Shown here: in pieces, positions 42,450 to 49,522 of the stretch
How positions within the stretch are numbered: the stretch's first letter is position 1
How the letters are laid out: each line of letters starts with the position of its first letter
Assembly (NCBI GenBank): GCA_964511015.1
Contig: CAZEDX010000001.1
Coordinates: 62,001-126,000 of the forward strand
Direction of reading: 5' to 3'
Origin: FEN-1099 sp964511015
Lineage (GTDB): Bacteria; Lernaellota; Lernaellaia; Lernaellales; Lernaellaceae
Length of the DNA: 64,000 nucleotides
Notes under the pieces: model-generated
Told to the model about the DNA's origin: nothing
The model's database searches: none
Seen by the model: the letters and a program-made list of their open reading frames with translations, nothing else
Position numbers and translations under genes: made by a program

Positions 42450-43496
42450 TCAGCGAACGTAACGTTCGGTATAGACCTGGCGCAAGTAAGGCGATTCACG
42501 CATCAGATTCAAGGTGATTGCGGCGTGACCCTTCGCGTATCCGTTGCCGATGATCATCGTGATATCCTTGCCGATGCCTTCGGCTCCCAGCGCCGCCTTG
42601 GTGAAGCTGGTGGCCATGGAGAAGAAGTAGACGATGCCGCCGTCGCGGCACGGCAGAATCGAGCCCATTTCGCAGTTCTCGCGGCTGACGCAGTTGATCA
42701 CGACGTCGACCAGCTGCCCGCCATTGGCCTTTTCCACCGCGGCCAGCATGCCCAGGGCGTCGTCGGCGGCGGCGATCACGACTTCGTCAACGAAGCCCGA
42801 ATTGCGTACGATCGCAACCGCATCTTCGCGCCGCACGCTGGCGATCACCTTGCCGGTCACGCCGGCGCGCTTGCGAGCCTCGTAGCAGCATAGCAAGCCG
42901 CTCTTGCCGTTGGCGCCGATGATCAACACCGAGTCGCCCGGTTTGACCAGACGCGCGACCTGGGCGGGAGCGCCGGCCACATCGAGCACGGCCAGGGCGA
43001 GCTTTTCGTCGAGGTCGTCAGGCAGCTTGGCCCAGATCGCGCTCTCGAACAGAACGGCCTGGCCTTGAATATCGACCTGATCGTTCTCCTTGCGGATGGC
43101 AAGAATCTTGTCGATGCGTAACGGCGTCAGGCTAAGGCTGACCAGGCTGGCGATCTTGTCGCCGACCTGCAGGCCGATTTTGCCCTGCAGCGCCTCGCCG
43201 ATCTTGGCTACTTTGCCGATGAACATGCCGCCCGAGCCGGTCCACGGGTTCTGGTGTTTGCCGCGCTCGGCCACGATGCCGAGCATGATCTTCTTGATTT
43301 CTTCGTCCTTGCCGCCGGCGTGGTCTAGAATCGTCTTGAAGCTGGCGGAATCGACGTTGAGTGTGATCACGTCGCATAGGATTTCATTGTCGTAGATCTC
43401 CGAAAAGTCGTTGTTGATGCGCTTGGCTGGTTGGGGCAGCACGCCGGCGGGTTCGATGACGCGATGCACACCATACCGGTTCCCCTTTTTTTGCAT
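42450..43496 (-). CDS. kdd: L-erythro-3,5-diaminohexanoate dehydrogenase
   Basis: 348 residues, the family's usual length. GNRYGVHRVIEPAGVLPQPA at the start and the MFIGKVAKIG zone of a zinc-less medium-chain dehydrogenase-like fold are recognisable. The nucleotide site is SVLIIGANGKSGLLCCYEAR. It oxidises 3,5-diaminohexanoate to 5-amino-3-oxohexanoate with NAD+. It sits between kce (12 bases upstream) and kamA, the standard order. Confidence 0.93.
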   Translation of the reverse strand: MQKKGNRYGVHRVIEPAGVLPQPAKRINNDFSEIYDNEILCDVITLNVDSASFKTILDHAGGKDEEIKKIMLGIVAERGKHQNPWTGSGGMFIGKVAKIGEALQGKIGLQVGDKIASLVSLSLTPLRIDKILAIRKENDQVDIQGQAVLFESAIWAKLPDDLDEKLALAVLDVAGAPAQVARLVKPGDSVLIIGANGKSGLLCCYEARKRAGVTGKVIASVRREDAVAIVRNSGFVDEVVIAAADDALGMLAAVEKANGGQLVDVVINCVSRENCEMGSILPCRDGGIVYFFSMATSFTKAALGAEGIGKDITMIIGNGYAKGHAAITLNLMRESPYLRQVYTERYVR

Positions 43497-43508
43497 GGCC
43501 GTTTCCTC

Positions 43509-44324
43509 CTACCGTAGACCAAGTGTCTTCTTGGTTTCTTCGACGGTGGCCACCTCGTGGCCCATTTCGTGAATGAAGCCGGCAACGCGTTCGACCAATT
43601 GCGCGTTGCTTTCGGCCTTGGTTCCCTTGCGTAGATAAATGTTGTCCTCGAAACCGACGCGCGGATTGCCGCCGAGCAGTACCGTCGCCGGGTTCATGAA
43701 AGCACTGCCGCGACCGCCGATGCCGATGCCGCTCCAGACGGCGCCGGGGGGCAGGGCGTCGATCATTGCCAACAACGTGTGCATGTCGGCCGGCGCCGCG
43801 CCAGGCACGCCGAGCACGAAGCTGAAATGATAGGGCGGCTCGAGAAGGCCTTCGTTGATGATGATCCGAGCGTTGTTGATGTGGCCCAGATCGAAGCATT
43901 CCAGCGTCGGCTTGGTGCCGGCTGCCTTCATCCGCCGGGCATACTCGCGCATTTGCGGCAGACTGTTGGGCAGAATCTCATCGCCGAAATTCACCGAACC
44001 GCAATCGAGACTGGCCAGCTTCGGCGACAAGCTCACCGGCTGCAGGCGCTCGTCGTCGCTCATGCCGACCGCGCCGCCGGTCGTCGTTTCGATCAGAATC
44101 GGACACGCCGCCTGGATACGTGCGATCGCCTCGGCGAAGATGCCGCGGTCTTGGGTGGGCGTGCCGTCCGGGCGACGGACATGCAGATGTAGAATCGAAG
44201 CGCCGGCGTCAAATGCGCGTTTGGCTTCGGCCGCGATCTCGGCCGGCGAGATAGGCAGGTTTGGACACTGCTCGCGGGTCGTTTCCGCCCCGGTTACCGC
44301 ACAGGTAATGAAGAGCTTCGCCAT
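43509..44324 (-). CDS. kce: 3-keto-5-aminohexanoate cleavage enzyme
   Basis: 271 residues of the BKACE (DUF849) family: ITCAVTGAETTREQCPNLPI at the start, ILHLHVRRPDGTPTQD with metal-binding His residues, ETTTGGAVGMS, and WSGIGIGGRG. It condenses 5-amino-3-oxohexanoate with acetyl-CoA and splits it to 3-aminobutyryl-CoA and acetoacetate. It is first in the lysine fermentation operon; GGGAGCG precedes its ATG and a probable promoter lies at 44401-44429. Confidence 0.95.
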   Translation of the reverse strand: MAKLFITCAVTGAETTREQCPNLPISPAEIAAEAKRAFDAGASILHLHVRRPDGTPTQDRGIFAEAIARIQAACPILIETTTGGAVGMSDDERLQPVSLSPKLASLDCGSVNFGDEILPNSLPQMREYARRMKAAGTKPTLECFDLGHINNARIIINEGLLEPPYHFSFVLGVPGAAPADMHTLLAMIDALPPGAVWSGIGIGGRGSAFMNPATVLLGGNPRVGFEDNIYLRKGTKAESNAQLVERVAGFIHEMGHEVATVEETKKTLGLR

Positions 44325-44400
44325 CGTTCGCTCCCGTTTCCATCGGCCCCGTTCCGCCGCAAAAACCGGTACTTGCTGTTACTTACCGGAATAGGGCGGG

Positions 44401-44429
44401 AGTGTAATCCAGCCGCGCGGCAGCGGCAA
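44401..44429 (-). promoter_or_regulatory. Possible promoter of the lysine fermentation operon
   Basis: On the minus strand TTGCCG (44424-44429), a 17-nt spacer and TACACT (44401-44406), each 4 of 6 to consensus. The transcript would have a leader of about 70 nt before kce. At its very start lies a CCGGTA/TACCGG hairpin (44366-44389). Confidence 0.35.
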
Positions 44430-44470
44430 CCCCAAGGAGTATTTTACAGCCCGTAAAGTCCTACCCCCGG

Positions 44471-44498
44471 TTGGCGAAGGATGGCAGTGTGTTAGACT
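44471..44498 (+). promoter_or_regulatory. Possible promoter of the carboxyltransferase gene
   Basis: TTGGCG (44471-44476), a 16-nt spacer and TAGACT (44493-44498), 4 of 6 each. The ATG at 44536 follows a good GTGAGGGAAG ribosome-binding site. Confidence 0.3.
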
Positions 44499-44535
44499 AC
44501 CACCGTTACAAACATTTCGTTGGTGTGAGGGAAGT

Positions 44536-46086
44536 ATGGACAAGAAGAGCCCGATCGATCGGCTGGAAGAGATGAACGCCCAGGCGCTGCTGGGCGGCGG
44601 TGAGAACGCCATCGCCGCCCAGCACGAGGCAGGCAAGTTGACGGCCCGCGAGCGGTTGGCGTTGTTGTTCGATCTGGGCAGCTTCCGCGAGATCGACCGG
44701 TTTGTCGTTCATCGCTGCAACGACTTTGGCATGGCCGACAAGAAGGTGTTGGGCGACGCGGTGGTGACCGGCTACGGTACGATCAACCAACGAACCGTCT
44801 TCGCTTACGCGCAGGACTTCACCGTGTGGGGCGGATCGCTTTCTGAAGTGGTCGCTGAAAAAATCTGCAAGGTGATGGACCTCGCCCTGAAAAACGGCGC
44901 GCCGATCGTCGGCCTCAATGATTCCGGCGGCGCCCGCGTACAGGAAGGCGTAGCCAGCCTGAAAGGATACGGCGAGATCTTCTACCGCAACACGATGGCG
45001 TCCGGCGTGATTCCGCAAATCACCGCGATCCTCGGCCCCTGTGCCGGCGGCGCAGTCTACAGCCCGGCCATCACCGACTACATCTTCATGGTCGACCGCA
45101 TCAGCCACATGTTCATCACCGGACCGGGAGTGATCGAGACGGTGACCGGCGAGAAGGTCGGCATGGAAGAACTGGGCGGCAGCGAGGCGCACGCGAGCAT
45201 CAGCGGCGTGGCTCACTTCGCCCTGCCCGACGAGCACACGTGTCTGGCGACGGTGCGGCGATTGCTATCGTATTTCCCGAGCAACAACCACGAGGAATCG
45301 CCGAGCTACGTGGTGGAAGACCCGGCCGAACGGGAAGACGCTGCGCTCGACACGCTCGTCCCGGAGAATCCGAATCTGCCCTACGACGTCAGCGAATTGA
45401 TCCAGCGCGTGGTCGACCACAATTCGTTCCTGCCGACGCATGCGCACTATGCGCCGAATCTGGTGATCGGCTTCGCGACATTGGGCGGCAAAGCGGTCGG
45501 CATTGTGGCCAACAACCCGGCCCAAAAAGCGGGCGCGCTCGACATCGACGCCAGCCTGAAAGGCGCGCGGCACGTGCGCTTCTGTGACGCGTTCAACATC
45601 CCGATCGTCACCTTCTGCGATGTGCCCGGCTTTCTACCCGGCGTGCATCAGGAGCACGGCGGTATCATCAAACACGGCGCAAAGTTGATCTACGCCTACG
45701 CCGAGGCGACCGTGCCGAAGATCACGGTCGTGCTGCGCAAGGCCTACGGCGGAGCATTCATCGTGATGGGCTCGAAGCATTTGGCGGCCGATATTAACTA
45801 TGCGTATCCGGCGGCCGAGATCGCGGTGATGGGGCCCGATGGCGCGGTCAATGTGGTGTTTCGCAAAGACATCGCGGCGGCGGCCGACCCGGCGGCACGG
45901 CGTCAGGAACTGATCGATGAGTACCGCGCGAAATTCGCGAACCCCAATATCGCCGCGGGACGAGGGTTCATCGACGAGGTGATCGTGCCGCGGCAGACGC
46001 GGCGCAAGTTGATTGAAGCGCTGCGTCTGTTGCGCAACAAGCGCGCGCAACTGCCGCCGAAAAAACACGGCAACATCCCCCTCTGA
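44536..46086 (+). CDS. Acyl-CoA carboxylase beta (carboxyltransferase) subunit
   Basis: 516 residues. GKLTARERLALLFDLGSFRE, the acyl-CoA site FVWGG-like stretch AQDFTVWGGSLSEVVAEKI, GLNDSGGARVQEG, and GGAVYSPAITDYIFMV are diagnostic. The C-terminal carboxybiotin site region has FCDVPGFLPGVHQEHGGII. It is a propionyl-CoA carboxylase beta or methylmalonyl-CoA decarboxylase alpha subunit; the two cannot be told apart without the biotin carboxylase, biotin carrier or decarboxylase beta genes, and none is nearby. It is divergent from the lysine operon. Confidence 0.88.
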   Translation: MDKKSPIDRLEEMNAQALLGGGENAIAAQHEAGKLTARERLALLFDLGSFREIDRFVVHRCNDFGMADKKVLGDAVVTGYGTINQRTVFAYAQDFTVWGGSLSEVVAEKICKVMDLALKNGAPIVGLNDSGGARVQEGVASLKGYGEIFYRNTMASGVIPQITAILGPCAGGAVYSPAITDYIFMVDRISHMFITGPGVIETVTGEKVGMEELGGSEAHASISGVAHFALPDEHTCLATVRRLLSYFPSNNHEESPSYVVEDPAEREDAALDTLVPENPNLPYDVSELIQRVVDHNSFLPTHAHYAPNLVIGFATLGGKAVGIVANNPAQKAGALDIDASLKGARHVRFCDAFNIPIVTFCDVPGFLPGVHQEHGGIIKHGAKLIYAYAEATVPKITVVLRKAYGGAFIVMGSKHLAADINYAYPAAEIAVMGPDGAVNVVFRKDIAAAADPAARRQELIDEYRAKFANPNIAAGRGFIDEVIVPRQTRRKLIEALRLLRNKRAQLPPKKHGNIPL

Positions 46087-46108
46087 TTTTAAGGGCAGGA
46101 GAAGACCC

Positions 46109-47116
46109 ATGCGTCCACTGGCTATCGTCATTCTAGCCGCGGGCAAAGGCACGCGCATGAAATCCGACCGCGCCAAGGTGCTGCACGAACTGTGCGGGCA
46201 GCCGATGATCGCCTATCCGATCGAAATGGCGCGGCAGCTCAAGCCGCAAAAAATCGTGCTGGTCGTCGGCCACCAGGCGGAAGCCGTGCGCGACGCCGTC
46301 ACCATGCGCTTCCCGCGCTTGCCCATCGAATTCGCGCTGCAGGAAAAACAGGAAGGCACGGGCCATGCGGTGTTGCAAACAAAGGGCGCGTTGGTCGGCT
46401 TCGACGGCGACGTGTTGATCCTCTACGGCGACGTGCCGCTGCTGCGCGTGGAGACGATCCAAGCTTTTCGGCGCCTGTACCGGCAGGGCGGCAATCGCAT
46501 TGCCGTAGTGTCGACGGTGATGAGCGACCCGACCGGCTACGGCCGTTGCGTCGTCGATGACGAGGGCGAATTGATTCGCGTGGTCGAAGAGAAAGACTGC
46601 ACGACCGAGCAGCGGACGATCGCCGAGATCAACGCCGGCATCTACCTCGTCGACGCCGCTCTGCTGTGGTGGGCGCTCGCGCGCATTGGCCGCAACAACG
46701 CGCAGCGCGAGATGTACTTGACCGATATCGTCGGCACCGCGCGGGCCAAGGGCGAACGCGTTCGTGTGCATTGCGTTCCCGATGCCTTCGAGGTGCTCGG
46801 CGTCAACTCGCGCGTCGAACTGGCGCAGGCCGCGGCGGACATTCGCCGGCGGCTGGTCAAGGCCATGATGCGGGACGGCGTGACCTGTCTGGACCCGGCC
46901 ACTTGTTATCCGGACTTCGGCGTATCGGTCGGCGGCGACACGGTAATCGAACCGAACGTGATGCTACTGGGCCGCACGCGAATCGGGCGCGGCTGTCGCA
47001 TCGGGCAGGGGTGCCGTTTGGAGAACGTCATCGTCAAGGATGGCGGCCGCATCGCACCCTACTGCGTGTTGAACGACCTCACCGTGGCACGCGACACCAG
47101 CGTCAGTCGGAACTAA
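46109..47116 (+). CDS. GlmU-like nucleotidyltransferase lacking the acetyltransferase domain
   Basis: 335 residues from ATG 46109, shortly after the carboxyltransferase stop with GGCAGGAGAAG as ribosome-binding site. The N-terminal Rossmann domain matches GlmU uridylyltransferase: IVILAAGKGTRMKSDRAKVL, QEKQEGTGHAV, ILYGDVPLL, EINAGIYLVDA. A few left-handed-helix turns follow (IEPNVMLLGRTRIGRGCRIG), then it stops about 120 residues short of full GlmU. It should make UDP-GlcNAc or a similar UDP-sugar but not acetylate glucosamine-1-phosphate. The reading frame ends cleanly, so this looks like a genuine short form. Confidence 0.82.
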   Translation: MRPLAIVILAAGKGTRMKSDRAKVLHELCGQPMIAYPIEMARQLKPQKIVLVVGHQAEAVRDAVTMRFPRLPIEFALQEKQEGTGHAVLQTKGALVGFDGDVLILYGDVPLLRVETIQAFRRLYRQGGNRIAVVSTVMSDPTGYGRCVVDDEGELIRVVEEKDCTTEQRTIAEINAGIYLVDAALLWWALARIGRNNAQREMYLTDIVGTARAKGERVRVHCVPDAFEVLGVNSRVELAQAAADIRRRLVKAMMRDGVTCLDPATCYPDFGVSVGGDTVIEPNVMLLGRTRIGRGCRIGQGCRLENVIVKDGGRIAPYCVLNDLTVARDTSVSRN

Positions 47117-47119
47117 TGC

Positions 47120-47545
47120 CTACTGTCCGGCGGACGGCGGCGCGGCCGAGGCTGGCGTGGGCGCGGGCGCGGCGGTGGCGGCGAAGCGGAAGGTATAGAT
47201 GATTTCCACCACCATGTTGTTCTTCGGCCAGTGCTGGTTCGCCAGCAGGCCGGTCAGGCACTGCGTCACGGCGGGCACGTGCAGAGTGTCATCGAGAATC
47301 GTCGAAGAACGCATCGCCCCGGTCGGCTCGATCAGAATGCGCACCTTGATCTGGCCGGACGCTTGCGGCTGCTGCGCCAAGGCATTGGAATAACATTTAA
47401 GAACTTTTTCGTTGAGGCGATTGAGCTCGATGCGGTATTGGCCTCCCGCGATGCTGCTCGGGTCGACGTGCAGAATCTCTTCCGCGACGACGACGGCAAA
47501 CGACACGGCCACCACCAGCACGCACAGTACAGCAATGCGGCGCAT
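47120..47545 (-). CDS. Small exported protein with AgmX/PglI-type C-terminal domain
   Basis: 141 residues from ATG 47545, the start of a clear signal sequence (MRRIAVLCVLVVAVSFAVVV); the upstream in-frame extension lacks signal character. The mature part, VLKCYSNALAQQPQASGQIK, then EPTGAMRSSTILDDTL and VTQCLTGLLANQHWP, follows the two-Cys pattern of the AgmX/PglI C-terminal domain common in myxobacterial and related proteins. The tail is Ala/Pro-rich. Function unknown; envelope location inferred. Convergent with the GlmU-like gene. Confidence 0.6.
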   Translation of the reverse strand: MRRIAVLCVLVVAVSFAVVVAEEILHVDPSSIAGGQYRIELNRLNEKVLKCYSNALAQQPQASGQIKVRILIEPTGAMRSSTILDDTLHVPAVTQCLTGLLANQHWPKNNMVVEIIYTFRFAATAAPAPTPASAAPPSAGQ

Positions 47546-48324
47546 GAGTCCCTCCCCGAGATTTGCGCTTATTATACCCCAAACCAGGGACAAATAGACC
47601 AGCCTATTCAACGGTCGCGTATTGCCCGGCAATGAACGTGATTCGAATTCGCGCAGGCCGATGGCTGTAAGCGTCGTTGTGCGCCAAATGCCGTGTTTTC
47701 GCCAGAACGACCAGTCGCTAGTGTTTGAAAATGTTGATTAGATGTCGCGGTCAATCGTCGTATAACGACCGGTAAAAAGGGCAACATGCAGCGTGCAAGT
47801 ACTTGATTATGCTGACAACAAAATGTCGGAAAATGCAGTTTTTCGCCCGTGTTTTTGGGGATGCAATAAAAATTTTCGGACTACAAAAACAAGGAGTAAA
47901 CACGTCGATGATTCCGCAAATCGCCCGTGTTTGAAACGCCTGAGCAACTCATTTGAAAAGCCCGTTCGTTTCTTTTCGTAAAGACCTTCTTTTTGTCCCG
48001 ATGAAAAGTTTTCATACGCTACGGATAATAGTCCCCCAAGCCGGGTACACAGGTTTGCCCTTAACCAGAACGGGAAAAACCTGTCGTGTGATTGACCGTG
48101 GGGAGTTGCTCCCCGGTGGGGAAAAAATCCCCATTTATACCACTCAATTCTTCGCTCTAAACGATCCTGGGCTGTCGGTGCATGCATCGAAAAAGCTATA
48201 GGAATTAGAATGTTACAAATATTTACTGCGAAAAACCCCTATTCGGCATGCCGGATGCACAGTCGGGATGCGCCTAAAGGTGTTCTGTTTGGTTCGCGAG
48301 AACGAATTGACGGGAGGATTGGTC
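47546..48324. other. A+T-rich spacer with structured elements, no confident gene
   Basis: Nearly 780 bases before the redox operon. A 12-bp direct repeat, TCGCCCGTGTTT, occurs at 47843-47854 and 47921-47932. Three hairpins follow at 48049-48133. Short open frames exist (47793-47981, 47953-48201) but lack good ribosome-binding sites or recognisable domains. The last 20 bases contain the GGGAGG ribosome-binding site of the Cys-rich gene at 48325. Confidence 0.5.
48049..48133 (+). promoter_or_regulatory. Three consecutive hairpins, candidate structured leader RNA
   Basis: Hairpin 1: ACAGGTTT (48049-48056) pairs perfectly with AAACCTGT (48077-48084), plus an inner CCC/GGG pair. Hairpin 2: GGGGAG/CTCCCC with a 3-nt loop (48100-48114). 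Hairpin 3: TGGGGA/TCCCCA with a 5-nt loop (48117-48133). They lie about 190 bases before the first gene of the redox operon. No known riboswitch consensus was recognised. Confidence 0.45.
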
Positions 48325-48609
48325 ATGCCCGGTCACAGCAAGTCGGCGGACCTCTGTTCTACCTGCGTGAACCAAACCACTTGCATGTACCACCGGAAAG
48401 GTGCGCCACCTGTTTTGGAATGTAACGAATTCGATTTCGTGGGCGCAGTGAGTGCTAGCCGGCCGGCGAAGGTGAAAGCGGCGGCCGACACGACCAAACC
48501 GGCGGAGCGCGTGCGCTTCGACGGGGTATGCGTCACCTGTGCGCAACGGGGCACTTGTTCTTTATCGCACACGCCGGGCGGTATCTGGCATTGCGAGGAG
48601 TATGTTTGA
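48325..48609 (+). CDS. Small protein with two tandem four-Cys modules
   Basis: 94 residues from ATG 48325 (GGAGG seven bases upstream). Two copies of one pattern are visible: C-x2-C-x5-C-x12-C-x-E-F (CSTCVNQTTC ... CNEF) and C-x2-C-x5-C-x11-C-x-E-Y (CVTCAQRGTC ... CEEY), joined by an Ala/Lys-rich linker. Each module could bind zinc or an Fe-S cluster. It is the first gene of the NuoE/NuoF-GltD operon, 36 bases before the NuoE-like gene, so an assembly, electron-transfer or regulatory role in that complex is inferred. I recall similar CEEY-ending small proteins beside NuoEF-type genes in anaerobes, but cannot name a family. Confidence 0.7.
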   Translation: MPGHSKSADLCSTCVNQTTCMYHRKGAPPVLECNEFDFVGAVSASRPAKVKAAADTTKPAERVRFDGVCVTCAQRGTCSLSHTPGGIWHCEEYV

Positions 48610-48645
48610 ACGCCGCGGATCACCGTGGCCGTGGAGACGATCGGC

Positions 48646-49482
48646 ATGAGTTCTGACGACATTAGCAGCATCGTGAGTAGACACAAGAACGACCGCGGCG
48701 GTTTGATTGCAACCTTGGAAGAAATCCAGGCCCGCTACGGCTATCTGCCGGAAGCCGCCTTGCGCCGGGTGGCCGAAGAGTCCGACTGGTCGCTGGTCGA
48801 CATTTACGGCGTAGCCACCTTCTACAAGGCGTTCAGCCTCAAGCCCCGCGGCAAGCACCTCATTTTGCTTTGCATGGGTACGGCCTGCCACGTGCGCGGC
48901 GGGCCGGCGCTGCTGAAGGAGTTCAGCCGGTTGCTGGGCATCGGAGCCGGCGAAACCACTGCCGACCGCGAATTCTCGCTGGAGACGGTCAACTGCCTTG
49001 GCGCCTGCGCCCTTGGGCCGACGGTAGTGGTGGACGGCCGGTACTATCCACACGTCACGCCGGCGCAGGTCAAAGGCATTATCGAACAGACACGCGAGGG
49101 GTGGGACAAGGTGGCCATGGAGGGGGACCAGCGGGTTTTCCCGGTCGAGGTCAGTTGTGCGCGCTGCAACCACAGCCTGATGGATCCGCAATATCTGATC
49201 GACGGCCATCCGTCGATTCGCGTCAGTATTGCCTTTGGCAGCAAACACGGTTGGCTGCGCCTTTCGTCGTTGTACGGCAGCTACAATGTGGAGGCCGAAT
49301 ACGAGGCACCGCTCGACACGGTGGTCAACATGTTTTGCCCGCATTGTCACACGGAGCTGCTGGGCTCCATGGATTGCCCGGAGTGCGGGGTGACGATGGT
49401 CCCGATGATCGTGCGCGGCGGTGGCGTGGTGCAGATCTGCTCGCGCCGTGGCTGCAAGGGACACATTTTGCACGTTGGTTGA
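48646..49482 (+). CDS. NuoE-like (24-kDa) [2Fe-2S] subunit with C-terminal zinc-ribbon-like extension
   Basis: 278 residues from ATG 48646; a GTG at 48625 is possible. Residues 1-150 are a standard NuoE/HydC domain: LEEIQARYGYLPEAAL, the first cluster pair CMGTAC and the second CLGAC. The extension of about 125 residues, absent from ordinary NuoE, has CARC, CPHC, CPEC and a further CSRRGC, suggesting one or two metal sites. With the NuoF-like fusion it would form the NAD(H)-handling core known from complex I, NAD-linked hydrogenases and electron-bifurcating HydABC/Stn enzymes. Confidence 0.85.
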   Translation: MSSDDISSIVSRHKNDRGGLIATLEEIQARYGYLPEAALRRVAEESDWSLVDIYGVATFYKAFSLKPRGKHLILLCMGTACHVRGGPALLKEFSRLLGIGAGETTADREFSLETVNCLGACALGPTVVVDGRYYPHVTPAQVKGIIEQTREGWDKVAMEGDQRVFPVEVSCARCNHSLMDPQYLIDGHPSIRVSIAFGSKHGWLRLSSLYGSYNVEAEYEAPLDTVVNMFCPHCHTELLGSMDCPECGVTMVPMIVRGGGVVQICSRRGCKGHILHVG

Positions 49483-49522
49483 TTCGCCGGCGGGCGAATT
49501 CGCACAAGAAAGGTACTGATTT

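Noticed and set aside
47793..47981. 62-codon open frame with a Cys-containing product
   Set aside because: No good ribosome-binding site, no domain, overlaps the direct repeats; probably chance.
48049..48133. Cyclic-di-GMP (GEMM) riboswitch on the minus strand because of GGGCAAACC
   Set aside because: Only that short string matches; the GNCACGCACAG and GGGACGCAAAGCC parts of the GEMM consensus are absent and the hairpins do not fit its three-way junction.
47953..48201. 82-codon open frame across the hairpins
   Set aside because: No convincing start signal, and the structured RNA explains the sequence better.
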